From: Microbacterium testaceum | Lineage (GTDB): Bacteria; Actinomycetota; Actinomycetes; Actinomycetales; Microbacteriaceae | NCBI RefSeq assembly: GCF_020781835.1 | Contig: NZ_JAJGNJ010000002.1 | Coordinates: 413,772-477,771 of the forward strand | Length of the DNA: 64,000 nucleotides | Direction of reading: 5' to 3' | In this document: in pieces, positions 17,047-27,428 of the stretch | Layout: every line of letters begins with the position of its first letter | How positions within the stretch are numbered: the first letter of the stretch is position 1 | Translations under genes and position numbers: made by a program | Notes under the pieces: generated by a model | Databases searched by the model: none | What the model was told of the DNA's origin: nothing | The model's input: only the letters and a program-made list of their open reading frames with translations

Positions 17047-17137
17047 AATCTGGCACGCCGCCCCGCGGGGTGGTGCTTCGTCCCGGGGTTGCGTGCCCGG
17101 GATCTTCCCTGTGCCGTGTCTTGGTTTGGAGTACCCG

Positions 17138-17800
17138 ATGAAAACCCCTCTAAAGGTGACCCTCATCACCGCTGCCGTCGTAGCGGTGATGGTTGTGGCC
17201 GCGCTGATCTACGTCCTTATCGACCGCAGTCAAACCCCTGCCTCTGGGGAAGGTTCCTCGCCGCCGCAGGTGTTGCGAGAGAGTTCGCATGTTCTCGATG
17301 ACGGAGGCGAGGGTGCCGTCACCGTGGTGGAGTTCTTGGACTTCGAGTGTGAGGCGTGTGGCGCTTTCTACCCCATCGTGGAGGATCTGCGGGAGCAGTT
17401 CACGGGGGAGATCACCTACGTCGTCCGGTACTTCCCGCTCCCAGGTCACTTCAACTCGAAGAACGCGGCCCTTGCCGCCGAGGCGGCGGCGCAGCAGGAC
17501 CGGTTCGAGGACATGTACCACCGGTTGTTTGAGACCCAGGCGGAGTGGGGTGAGGCGCAGGAGTCGCGCGCTGACCTGTTCCGCGGTTTCGCGGAAGAGC
17601 TCGGGCTGGACATGGCTGCCTACGATGCCGCTGTGGCTGACCCGTCGACGGCGGAGCGGGTGGAGTCGGACTTCCAGGAGGGGCGTGCTCTCGGGGTGAG
17701 CAGCACTCCGACGTTCTTTGTGGATGGTGAGATCGCCGAGCTGCAGGAATGGGATGACCTCGAGAACGCCATTCAGGCCGCGGTGAACGGTGGCCGGTGA
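17138..17800 (+). CDS. DsbA-family membrane-anchored thiol oxidoreductase
   Basis: This 220-residue protein has an N-terminal membrane anchor (about residues 6-28) and an extracellular thioredoxin-fold domain of the DsbA/DSBA-like disulfide-bond class. The redox centre is C-E-A-C in FLDFECEACGAFYP, and the cis-proline loop is GVSSTPTFFVDG. ATG 17138 was chosen because TTGGAG precedes it and it starts the anchor; the longer frame upstream adds no conserved sequence. The stop overlaps the flavoprotein start, so the two are coupled. It likely forms or isomerises disulfides in exported copper or cytochrome proteins made by this locus. Confidence 0.85.
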   Translation: MKTPLKVTLITAAVVAVMVVAALIYVLIDRSQTPASGEGSSPPQVLRESSHVLDDGGEGAVTVVEFLDFECEACGAFYPIVEDLREQFTGEITYVVRYFPLPGHFNSKNAALAAEAAAQQDRFEDMYHRLFETQAEWGEAQESRADLFRGFAEELGLDMAAYDAAVADPSTAERVESDFQEGRALGVSSTPTFFVDGEIAELQEWDDLENAIQAAVNGGR

Positions 17801-18819
17801 TGCGGGCGGGGTTATCGCATCGCCGGGTGATCATCGTCGGCGCCGGGCAGACGGGACTCGCGGTCGCCGCGGCGTTGATCGCGGAGGGTCTGCGACCACA
17901 GCACGAGTTCGTGGTGATGGACGCGGCCGCGGCGGGGCAGCGTTCCTGGACGTCGCGGTGGCATTCGATGGAGCTGCTCAGCGACGCCCGGCACAGTGCG
18001 CTGTCTCCGCGCCAGCTGCTGGGTGATCAACGCCGGCATCCTCGAGCGGATGAGATGGCTGACTACCTCACCTTTGTCGAAGCCGGCCTGGGTGTGGAGA
18101 CCGTCTGGAATGTCCGGGCTACCGGGGTGGAGCATCGGGGCAACGGCTCGACGCTGTTGCTGTCGACGACAGTGGGCGAGGTGCAAACCCGCAACGTGGT
18201 CTGCGCGACAGGTGCGCACACTCACCCCCGGGTCCCGGACTGGGCGGACGGGCTGACGGCGCCGGGGGTAGTGATCCATAGCAGCGAGTACTTGTATCCG
18301 AAGCAGATTCCCACCGGCGACGTGCTGATCGTCGGCGGCGGGAACAGCGGCGTGCAACTGGCCCGCGAACTGTCTGCCTCACACACCGTCACTCTGTCCA
18401 CCCGCACTCCGCGCCAGCCTCGGCCCGCGATGAGCTACCCCGCCATGGCAGGCGAAAGCGTGCCGCTGTTCTCCCGTACGCGGCGACCCGAGCCCATCTT
18501 CGGCGACAGCTACGAGCATCTGCGCCGCCGGGGCGTCACAATCGCCCCCGCAGTCGAGGCCGCGAACGGCGCCGTGGTGACCTTCGCCGATGGCACACAG
18601 GTGTCTCCCCGGTCGGTGATCCTCGCCACCGGCTACGACCCCGGCGACCGTTGGCTGCCGCAACCCAACGGCTCTGCGCGGCCTCGACGCACCATGACCG
18701 GTCTTCCCGGATTGTTCGTGGCGGGGATGCCGCAGTACGGCGGCCGTGGCTCCGACACCGTCGCGGGGGTCTGGAGAGACGCAACGACGATTGCCCAGCA
18801 CATCATCAACCGGCCCTGA
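17797..18819 (+). CDS. FAD/NAD(P)-dependent oxidoreductase (flavin monooxygenase/CzcO-like)
   Basis: This 340-residue cytoplasmic flavoprotein has two Rossmann motifs: VIIVGAGQTGLA near the N-terminus for FAD and VLIVGGGNSGVQLA near residue 175 for NAD(P). The ILATGYDPG segment is typical of the flavin-containing monooxygenase and CzcO-like group, and GLFVAGMPQYGGRGSDTVAGV is the FAD-binding C-terminal part. The substrate is unknown. It starts with GTG-ATG overlapping the DsbA stop. In such copper or cation islands it might recycle thiols or detoxify an oxidised metabolite; that is inference. Confidence 0.8.
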   Translation: MMRAGLSHRRVIIVGAGQTGLAVAAALIAEGLRPQHEFVVMDAAAAGQRSWTSRWHSMELLSDARHSALSPRQLLGDQRRHPRADEMADYLTFVEAGLGVETVWNVRATGVEHRGNGSTLLLSTTVGEVQTRNVVCATGAHTHPRVPDWADGLTAPGVVIHSSEYLYPKQIPTGDVLIVGGGNSGVQLARELSASHTVTLSTRTPRQPRPAMSYPAMAGESVPLFSRTRRPEPIFGDSYEHLRRRGVTIAPAVEAANGAVVTFADGTQVSPRSVILATGYDPGDRWLPQPNGSARPRRTMTGLPGLFVAGMPQYGGRGSDTVAGVWRDATTIAQHIINRP

Positions 18820-18832
18820 AAGGACCGTCCCT

Positions 18833-19558
18833 ATGACCACAGAGCCCACAACCTCTCGTGCATCCTTGCGCACGCCGCGCATGTCTGGCAATCGTCGGCG
18901 GCTCCGGTTGCTCTCCGCTGTAACGGGGGTGCTGATCGCTGTCGGTCTGCTGTTCGCTGCCGCACCGCCCGCGGCGGCGCATGACCAGATCGTCTCGTCC
19001 TCCCCAGAAGCCGCGGGCATGGTCAGTGAGGTCCCGGAGCAGATCTCATTGACGTTCAGCGGCGAGATCCTCGCCGACTTCAGCGCAGTGATCGTTGAGG
19101 TCATCGCTGCGGACGGGCAGAACATCGCCACCGGAGACCCGATCGTCGACGGAACAACCGTCACCCAGGCTGTCCAGCCGGGCCAGGTTGGAGTGTTCAC
19201 GGTGCGGTGGCGGGTCGTCTCCAGCGACGGGCACCCGATCAGCAACGAGTACCAGTACACCGTCGAAGCCGTGCCGGTGTCCCCCAGTATCCCCACCCCC
19301 GACGCCACCGAGGAACCGACGCCCAGACCTTCTCCCACGGCCACGGCCACGGCCACTCCCGCTGGCGATGTTCACAACGGCCCCTCCGGGGGAGGGGAGA
19401 TCTTCCCCGGGCTCGCCGTTCTGGGCGTTGTGGTCGTGCTCGGTGGTGGCCTGATCATCGTGCTCATGATGGGCCGAGAGCGCCGCCGCCGCGACCGGGC
19501 AGCCGCCGCCGGCAAGAACACCCGCGCACGGAAGGATGAGCCTGCCGATGAGTCGTGA
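18833..19558 (+). CDS. copC: CopC domain copper-binding protein with C-terminal anchor
   Basis: This exported copper-binding protein has 241 residues. A signal peptide ends at AAA-HDQIV, which leaves an N-terminal His on the mature protein as one copper ligand. The CopC beta-sandwich is recognisable from SSPEAAGMVSEVPEQISLTFSG and VRWRVVSSDGHPISNEYQ, the latter containing the second ligand His. A Pro/Thr linker and a single C-terminal helix (about residues 190-215) anchor it to the membrane. ATG 18833 was chosen because AAAGGA precedes it and the signal peptide follows. It probably hands copper to the CopD-CtaG fusion further downstream. Confidence 0.92.
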   Translation: MTTEPTTSRASLRTPRMSGNRRRLRLLSAVTGVLIAVGLLFAAAPPAAAHDQIVSSSPEAAGMVSEVPEQISLTFSGEILADFSAVIVEVIAADGQNIATGDPIVDGTTVTQAVQPGQVGVFTVRWRVVSSDGHPISNEYQYTVEAVPVSPSIPTPDATEEPTPRPSPTATATATPAGDVHNGPSGGGEIFPGLAVLGVVVVLGGGLIIVLMMGRERRRRDRAAAAGKNTRARKDEPADES

Positions 19559-20084
19559 GCAGACCCGACGGTTCGCGATCGCTTGCCTGGCCGCCGGCGT
19601 GGTTGTCCTTATCGACCAGGCAACGAAAGCGGCCGCGATCGGCGGATTGAGTCAGACCGAGCGCATCCCGCTGCTAGGCGACCTACTCGGCCTGCAGCTC
19701 GCGTTCAACCCGGGAGCGATCCTCTCGCTCGGTGCGGGGTTCACAGGGCTGCTTACCCTTCTCGGGGTCGGTGCGGTGGTGGTACTAGTCGTTGCCGCGG
19801 CACGGGCGAGAACAGGAATCTGGGCGGCGGGGATCGGGCTGATCTTGGGTGGCGCGGTCGGAAATCTCATCGACCGACTCTTCTCGCCGCCAGGGTTCGG
19901 GGTCGGGCACGTCACCGACTTCCTCGCCTACGGGAACCTGTTCATCGGGAACCTTGCCGACGTCGCCCTCGGCGCCGGCGTCATCGTCCTCGGCCTGAGC
20001 CTGTGGGCTCGTCACCGCCGCGCGCGCGCGAGCGCGACAACCGGTGCGTCTCCTGCGGCGGGCTCAGTGGTGAGCGGGTCATGA
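19548..20084 (+). CDS. lspA: Lipoprotein signal peptidase II
   Basis: This is the membrane aspartyl peptidase that cleaves prolipoprotein signal peptides after lipidation. The length is 178 residues with four predicted membrane helices. The catalytic aspartates lie in GGAVGNLIDRLF and HVTDFLAYG. Other family signatures are VVVLIDQATK near the N-terminus and AFNPGAILSLG. ATG 19548 was chosen because GAAGGATGAG lies at normal spacing before it; ATG 19536 is too close to that site. The C-terminal tail is Arg/Ala/Ser-rich. Having a private LspA beside lipoprotein genes (TlpA, DUF305, BNR) suggests the locus carries its own lipoprotein maturation. Confidence 0.92.
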   Translation: MSREQTRRFAIACLAAGVVVLIDQATKAAAIGGLSQTERIPLLGDLLGLQLAFNPGAILSLGAGFTGLLTLLGVGAVVVLVVAAARARTGIWAAGIGLILGGAVGNLIDRLFSPPGFGVGHVTDFLAYGNLFIGNLADVALGAGVIVLGLSLWARHRRARASATTGASPAAGSVVSGS

Positions 20085-20416
20085 TGGCGAAGCAGCGGAC
20101 CCCGTCCGTATACCAGCGCAACGCGTTCGCGCCGGGGCTGCTCGCGGCGGCGGTGTTGTTCCTCGCGCCGGTGCTGATGGTCGGGGACTGGTTCACGGTG
20201 GTGCTGTTCGTCGCGGCGATCCTCGCGGTCATCGTGGGGTGGTTCGCGGTCCAGGCGCGGCAGTGGTGGTGGCTGCCGGTGTTCGTCGTGATCGCGGTGA
20301 TCTGGAACCCGGTGTTCCCGTTCCCGTTCACCGGCCCGGTGTGGACGGCCGCGCAGCCAGTCGCGGCGGTCGTGTTCCTGGTCGCCGGCGCCCTGATCAA
20401 GGTCAAGCGCGCATGA
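20081..20416 (+). CDS. DUF6804 family membrane protein
   Basis: This 111-residue protein has four hydrophobic helices (about 18-38, 41-60, 65-80 and 88-106) and a WWWLPVFVVIAVIWNPVFPF segment characteristic of DUF6804. The function is unknown. The ATG overlaps the lspA stop as ATGA and the next gene starts at its own stop, so it belongs to the same operon. Similar short membrane proteins occur beside lspA and thioredoxin-like genes in actinobacterial copper islands. Confidence 0.75.
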   Translation: MMAKQRTPSVYQRNAFAPGLLAAAVLFLAPVLMVGDWFTVVLFVAAILAVIVGWFAVQARQWWWLPVFVVIAVIWNPVFPFPFTGPVWTAAQPVAAVVFLVAGALIKVKRA

Positions 20417-21012
20417 TCCGCCGCCGAGTCGTTGCCGCCGTGACGCTGGTCGCGGCGCTGCTGCTGGCCGGGTGCACGTCCAGCGACTCGCTTGCGCAGC
20501 AGTACCGGGACGGGAACGAGAAGGGGTTCATCGCCGGTGACTTTCAGGTCGTCGAGATCCCAGCGGGGGACCGCGGCGCGCCGGTGGTGTTCGAGGGCGT
20601 CACCGAGACCGGCGAGACGGTGTCCAGTGACGACTACCGAGGCGGGGTGTTGGTGGTGAACTTCTGGTATGCGGCGTGCGGGCCGTGCATCGTCGAAGCG
20701 CCCATGCTCGAGGAGGTCTGGCAGGACTACCAGGATCGGGGTGTCGCGTTCCTTGGGGTGAACACCTACGACCAGCCCGCCACCGCTCAGTCGTTCGCCC
20801 GTGACAACAACGTCACCTACCCGAGCGTGATCGACGTGAACGACGGAAAGGTGAAGCTCGCGTTCGCGCAGGCAACCCCGATCCAGGCCACCCCGACGAC
20901 CCTCGTCATCGACCAGGAGGGGCGGGTCGCGGCGCGGATCATCGGGCAGCTGGCCGGTGCGTCGATCCTGTCCACCCTGGTCGCGGGCACGCTCGCCGAG
21001 GACGCCTCGTGA
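20413..21012 (+). CDS. TlpA/ResA-like thioredoxin-fold lipoprotein
   Basis: This 199-residue lipoprotein has a signal sequence ending in the lipobox LLLAGC, so the lipid-bearing Cys is near residue 22. It carries a thioredoxin-fold domain with active site A-C-G-P-C in VVNFWYAACGPCIVEAP and the cis-proline segment TPTTLVIDQEGRV. It is expected to reduce apocytochrome c haem-binding cysteines or metal-site cysteines outside the membrane, drawing electrons through CcdA. The ATGA overlap with the DUF6804 gene and the GTGA overlap with ccdA show tight coupling. Confidence 0.9.
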   Translation: MIRRRVVAAVTLVAALLLAGCTSSDSLAQQYRDGNEKGFIAGDFQVVEIPAGDRGAPVVFEGVTETGETVSSDDYRGGVLVVNFWYAACGPCIVEAPMLEEVWQDYQDRGVAFLGVNTYDQPATAQSFARDNNVTYPSVIDVNDGKVKLAFAQATPIQATPTTLVIDQEGRVAARIIGQLAGASILSTLVAGTLAEDAS

Positions 21013-21756
21013 ACCCGGGACAGATGGTCGTCGACGGCGCCCTGTGGGTCGCTGTCCCGGTCGCGATCCTCGCCGGCCTGGTCTCGTTCGTGTCCCCGTG
21101 CGTGCTGCCGCTGGTGCCCGGTTACCTCGGCTACCTCGGCAGCACCACCACGACATCCGTGGCCCCCGCGGTGAACGGTAGAGGCATCGTGAGGGCGGAG
21201 CGTGCCCGGCTGCTGCTGGGCGTGGGCTTGTTCATCGCCGGGTTCACGGTGGTGTTCGTCGCCGTCACGATCCTCGGCGGCGCCTTCGGGTTCCTGCTGC
21301 TGCAGTACGCGGGCATCCTCACTCGTGTGTTCGGGGTCGTCATCATCGCCCTGGGGCTGGTGTTCCTTGGGTTCTTCGGGATCGCGCAGCGCACCTTCCG
21401 GCCCCGCGCGCAGGGTCGGGCGGGGTTGATCGGGGCGCCGCTGCTCGGGTTCGCGCTCGGTGTCGGCTGGACGCCGTGCATTGGCCCGACGCTCGCGGCG
21501 ATCATCTCGATGTCGTGGAACCTCGGCGACCCCGCCCGCGCAGGCCTGCTTGGTCTGGCGTATTCGCTGGGCTTAGGCATCCCGTTCCTGATCCTCGCGG
21601 CCGGGTGGGGGTGGGCATCGCGATCGGTGGCGTTCCTGCGGAGACACATTCGCGCGCTGAACATCATCGGCGGGGCCATGCTCATCGCCCTCGGCCTGCT
21701 GATGGTGACGGGGCTGTGGACGGCGCTGATGTCGCAGCTGCAACAGGTGGTGATCA

Positions 21757-21776
<20 letters not shown>
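21009..21776 (+). CDS. ccdA: CcdA, transmembrane thiol-disulfide transporter
   Basis: CcdA carries reducing equivalents from cytoplasmic thioredoxin to extracellular TlpA/ResA during System II cytochrome c maturation. The protein has 255 residues with about six membrane helices. The two redox cysteines lie in SFVSPCVLPLVPGYLGY and VGWTPCIGPTLAA, as in the DsbD/CcdA family. The GTG start overlaps the TlpA gene stop, and the C-terminus overlaps resB by 20 bases. Gene order TlpA-CcdA-ResB is the standard actinobacterial arrangement. Confidence 0.95.
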
Positions 21777-23444
<1,668 letters not shown>

Positions 23445-23445
<1 letters not shown>

Positions 23446-24384
23446 TGACCGTGTGGATCCCGGATGCCCCGCCGACCCTGGGCGGGTTTCTCACGCCGGC
23501 CCCGCTTCCGGCTCCGGTACTGCCGATTCTCGCGGGACTCCTCGCGGTCGTCTATCTTGCTGGCGCGATCCGCATGTGGGTGCGCAGCCGCGGCTGGCCG
23601 GTGTGGAGGACGGTCAGCTTCCTGCTCGGCTGCGTCGCCCTTGCCGCTGTAACCGGGCTGGCGGTGGAGAACTACGGGTACGCCTTGTTCTCGGTGTTCA
23701 TGTTCCAGCAGCTCACCCTGATGATGGCAATCCCGCCGCTGCTGGTCCTCGGCTCTCCCGGCACCCTGCTGTTGCGTGCCACCCCGCACCACGGCCCGGG
23801 TCTCCTGGTGCTGCGTGCCGCGCATGCTGGGCTGCGCAGTCGCACCGCGCGGTGGTTGCTCAGCCCGTGGCTGGCGGTGCCCCTCTACCTGGCCGCGTTC
23901 TACGGTCTGTACCTGGCGAACTTCGCCGACCCGATCCTGTCCACCGTCACCGGGCATACCCTTCTCGAGGTCGGGTTCCTGGTCGCCGGGATGCTGTTCA
24001 CCATCCCGATCCTGTCTTCCGACCCGCTGCCGGTGCGGATGAGCCACGGCGGCCGCGCCCTGGACGTGTTCGCCGAAGCCGCCCTGCACGCCTTCTTCGG
24101 CGTCTTCCTGATGATGGCCACCACCCCCCCTCATCGACGAATTCGCCGGCCCGACGAGCGCGCTGGGCATCGACCCGATCGAAGACCAACGCCTCGCCGG
24201 TGGGCTGGCATGGTCCTACGGCGAGGCCCCCACCCTGCTGATGCTCCTGTACGTCATGCACCGCTGGTTCCGCGACGACACCGCCCAAGCAACCGCCGCC
24301 GACCGCCGCGCCGACGCGCACGGCGATCCCGAGCTTGACGCCTACAACGACTACCTCACCCGCCTCCACCAGAAAGACAGCTAA
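23445..24384 (+). pseudogene. ctaG: CtaG/Caa3-type copper assembly protein, frameshifted at a C7 run
   Basis: This is a polytopic membrane protein of the CtaG (caa3_CtaG) family, which helps insert copper into cytochrome oxidase or binds it. The first 225 residues read normally (EVGFLVAGMLFTIPIL, FAEAALHAFFGVFLMMATT). At the seven-C run 24124-24130 the frame then leads into an Arg-rich shadow. Removing one C restores the expected C-terminus: PLIDEFAG, then GIDPIEDQRLAGGLAWSYGE, ending AYNDYLTRLHQKDS at 24384. This matches the C-terminus of the CopD-CtaG fusion at 29430. It could be a real inactivating or programmed frameshift, or a homopolymer sequencing error. The restored product is 312 residues. 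Confidence 0.85.
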
Positions 24385-24387
24385 CCG

Positions 24388-26007
24388 ATGCGCACGTCCC
24401 TGCTGACACCCGCCCCGGCCGCCGCGCAGGAGCAGGAGACGCCGCGCCGCACCGTTGCGGCATGGTCGCTGCCGGTGTGGGCGGCGGTGCTGGCATCCGC
24501 GGCAGCCGGCCTCCTGCTGGATCTCGCCTCCGCACCGGTGGGGTGGTGGCCGTTGACGTTCGTGAGCGTCGCTGTCGCCCTGGTGGCACTGATCGGCCGC
24601 AGCATCGGCGGGGCGTTGCTGGTCGGCACTGTCTTTGGCGCTGTGTTTTTCGCCACTCATCTGGTGTGGGTGGGGGAGTTCCTCGGCCCGGTGCCGTGGC
24701 TTGCCCTCGCCGGGCTGGAAGCGGTCCTCTTCGGCGCGGGCGCGGTGCCGATCGCGCTCGCCTACCGGTGGACCGCCCGCTATCCGGCCCGCGGCCTCGT
24801 GCAGCTGCTCGCGGTACCGCCGCTGATCGCGGCTCTGTGGACGGCCCGTGAGGTGGTGATGGGTGCGTGGCCGTACTCCGGGTTCCCGTGGGCGCGCCTC
24901 GGAATGACCCAGGTGGGCGGGCCGCTCGCGGAGGCCGCGTCGTGGACGAGCGTGACGGGCCTGTCCCTGCTGATCGTCATGGTGTGCGCCTCTGTGGTGC
25001 AGTGGATCCGCGCCGGCGGCATCCGGTTCATGCTCGGGCTGCACCCCGCCGTGAGCGTCGCTGTTCTCCTGGTCGTGACACCGCAGTTCCCCACCGCGTC
25101 GGCCGGAGAGTTCCGCGTGGGATGGGTGCAGGGCGACGGCCCCACCGGGTACTTCGACGACAAGGCGCCCGGCGACGTCCTGGCCGCGCAGACCGCCGCC
25201 ACTGTGCCGCTGTATGGGCAGCCGATGGATCTGCTGGCCTGGCCGGAGGGCGGCGTCGACGCCGACCCGCTCAGTGATCCCGCCGCCGCCGAGGCGTTGG
25301 ACCGGGTCGTGCGCTCGGCCGAGGCCCCGCTACTGATGAACGCCGCCACCACCCGCGGCGACGATGTCTTCAACACGTCCCTGCTGTGGACTGCAGAACC
25401 CACGGACCGGCAGTGGCACGACAAGGTCAACCCGGTCCCGTTCGGGGAGTACGTGCCCGACCGGTGGTTCTACGAGCTAATCGTCCCCGACCTGGTGGGA
25501 CTGATCCAACGCGAATACACCCCCGGCACCAACCCACCCATCGTGCAGGTCGGGGATGTCAGGGTGGGGCTGGCGATCTGCTTCGACGTGATCTACGACA
25601 CCGTGATCTGGGATGGCGCACGTGCGGGCGCGGAGGTGTACGTCTTCCAGACCAACAACGCTGACTTCCGTGGCACCGACGAAAACCTGCAACAGCTCGC
25701 CTTCGCCCGGATGCGCGCCATCGAAACCGGCCGCGCCGTCGTCAACGTCTCCACAGTCGGCACTAGCCAGGTCATCGCCCCGGACGGCGCCACCGTCGAC
25801 AGCATCGGTGTCGACACCGCTGACGCGTCGATCAGCACTGTCCCGTTGCGCACCGGACTCACCCCGGCGGTAATCCTCGGGCCCTGGCTCACCGCTCTTG
25901 TCGTCCTCGCCGCCGCCGGTGCTTTCATGGCGGCGGGATTCTTCCACCGCGCTCGCACGCGTGCGGACGGCGCAGATCGTCCGACTGGTCCGGGGAGTCA
26001 GCCATGA
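24388..26007 (+). CDS. lnt: Apolipoprotein N-acyltransferase
   Basis: Lnt adds the third acyl chain to lipoprotein N-termini. The 539-residue protein has an N-terminal block of about seven membrane helices, then an extracellular nitrilase-fold domain, then a last helix. The catalytic triad is visible: Glu in LAWPEGG, Lys in WHDKVNPVPFGEYVP and Cys in LAICFDVIYD. FQTNNADFRGTDENLQQLAFAR is the usual substrate-cavity segment. The gene begins four bases after ctaG. Together with lspA (19548) it completes most of a lipoprotein maturation route inside this island; a prolipoprotein diacylglyceryl transferase is not seen. Confidence 0.93.
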   Translation: MRTSLLTPAPAAAQEQETPRRTVAAWSLPVWAAVLASAAAGLLLDLASAPVGWWPLTFVSVAVALVALIGRSIGGALLVGTVFGAVFFATHLVWVGEFLGPVPWLALAGLEAVLFGAGAVPIALAYRWTARYPARGLVQLLAVPPLIAALWTAREVVMGAWPYSGFPWARLGMTQVGGPLAEAASWTSVTGLSLLIVMVCASVVQWIRAGGIRFMLGLHPAVSVAVLLVVTPQFPTASAGEFRVGWVQGDGPTGYFDDKAPGDVLAAQTAATVPLYGQPMDLLAWPEGGVDADPLSDPAAAEALDRVVRSAEAPLLMNAATTRGDDVFNTSLLWTAEPTDRQWHDKVNPVPFGEYVPDRWFYELIVPDLVGLIQREYTPGTNPPIVQVGDVRVGLAICFDVIYDTVIWDGARAGAEVYVFQTNNADFRGTDENLQQLAFARMRAIETGRAVVNVSTVGTSQVIAPDGATVDSIGVDTADASISTVPLRTGLTPAVILGPWLTALVVLAAAGAFMAAGFFHRARTRADGADRPTGPGSQP

Positions 26008-27407
26008 ACACGCCACGGGCGAGGCCTGCCGGAGGTCGACTTGCCGGGTCGCTGCGAACGCTGGCGACGCGCAGCGTTCTCACCCTTCCTGGTGCCCTGA
26101 CGGCGGAGGAGTGCGGGTGCGCGCCCACGCCCGCGGAGAGCAGCGCATTCCGGGCTGGTGTGAGCCGGCGCACTCTGCTGACCGCGGGAGCATTGAGCCC
26201 GGTCGCCGTCCTGGTCGCCGGCCCGCTGCTGCCGGCAGCGTTCGCGGCGACCTATCCGTCCTGGGAGGACGTGCAGGCCGCGAAAACGAACGAGGCGACC
26301 AAAGCTGCTGAGGTGCAGCGGATCCGGGGCCTCATCCAAAGCCTGACCGGTGACGTGGCGCGCACCCGCACCGCCGCCGAGCAGGCCGCTGGTGCGTTCT
26401 ACACCGCCCAGCAGGAGTACTTCGACGCATCCATTCGCGCCGACACGTTGCAGTCCCAAGCCGACGTGGAGGCGCAGAACGCGACCGATGCGGCGAACAA
26501 GGCCGGCCGCATCGCCGCGCAGCTGTACCGCGACGGGGGCGACACCACCTCCCTCGAGCTGTTCTTCTCGGGGTCGGCCGCGACCGCGGACGATCTCCTG
26601 TCCCGGCTGGGCGTGATGGACAAGCTGCTGGAACGCAACCAGGCCGTCTACGCTGCGGCGCTGACCGCCCGCGATGCCGCGCAGAGCCTGACCGATCAGG
26701 CGGTGGTGGCCCGGGATGAGCGCGACCGGCTACAGCAAGTCGCCGAGCAGAAGATGCTCGAGTCGCAGCAGGCCGCCGATGCCGCGCAGGCCGCGCTGGA
26801 CGCGCAGACCCTCCACCTCGGCGAACTTCAGGCCCAACTCACCGCCCTCGAGGACACCACCGCGAAGACCATCGCCGACTATCAGGCCGGGGTGGAGGCT
26901 GCTCGCCTCGCCGAGGAGCAGCGGCGAGCGGCGGAGCGCGCCGAAGCGGAACGACTCGCCGCCTCGGGCGGCGGCGGGGGTGTGGTCAGCTCCGGGTGGG
27001 CGCGACCGACATCCGGGCACCGCACCTCGGGGTTCGGGCCACGCAGCTCCCAGTGCGGCAACGGGTACTGCTCGACCAGCTACCACTACGGCGTCGACCT
27101 CAGCGGCGGGTGCGGCGCGGGGATCTACGCCGCCGCGGCGGGCACCGTCGTCTACGCCGGCTACAACGGCGGCTACGGCAACTACATCAAGATCGACCAC
27201 GGCGGCGGGATCGGCACCGGATACGCCCACATCCGCCCCGGCGGCTTCTACGTCGGATACGGCCAACGCGTGAACGCCGGCGACCTGATCGGCAGCGAAG
27301 GCAACACCGGCAACGCGTTCGGCTGCAACCTGCACTTCGAGGCCTACGTGAACGGCTCCCCGGTCAACCCCATCACCTTCCTCGCCGACCGCGGCGTGTC
27401 CATCTGA
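26004..27407 (+). CDS. Secreted coiled-coil M23 peptidase (EnvC/NlpD-like)
   Basis: This 467-residue exported protein has three parts. The N-terminus contains SRRTLLTAGALSPVAVLVAG, a twin-arginine-like signal that begins unusually late (about residue 55). A long Ala/Gln/Glu-rich coiled coil spans about residues 90-330. The C-terminal M23 zinc peptidase domain has HYGVDLSGG and the closing HLHFEAYVNG-like motif (NLHFEAY). The architecture resembles EnvC-type peptidoglycan hydrolases and their activators. The start overlaps the lnt stop by four bases. It may open the wall for assembly of exported complexes. Confidence 0.85.
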   Translation: MNTPRARPAGGRLAGSLRTLATRSVLTLPGALTAEECGCAPTPAESSAFRAGVSRRTLLTAGALSPVAVLVAGPLLPAAFAATYPSWEDVQAAKTNEATKAAEVQRIRGLIQSLTGDVARTRTAAEQAAGAFYTAQQEYFDASIRADTLQSQADVEAQNATDAANKAGRIAAQLYRDGGDTTSLELFFSGSAATADDLLSRLGVMDKLLERNQAVYAAALTARDAAQSLTDQAVVARDERDRLQQVAEQKMLESQQAADAAQAALDAQTLHLGELQAQLTALEDTTAKTIADYQAGVEAARLAEEQRRAAERAEAERLAASGGGGGVVSSGWARPTSGHRTSGFGPRSSQCGNGYCSTSYHYGVDLSGGCGAGIYAAAAGTVVYAGYNGGYGNYIKIDHGGGIGTGYAHIRPGGFYVGYGQRVNAGDLIGSEGNTGNAFGCNLHFEAYVNGSPVNPITFLADRGVSI

Positions 27408-27428
27408 CCCGGAACGAACCAGGACATC

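Noticed and set aside
24030..24387. Arg/Pro-rich extension of the ctaG frame to 24,338
   Set aside because: It is the out-of-frame reading after the C7 run. The alternative frame gives the conserved CtaG C-terminus.
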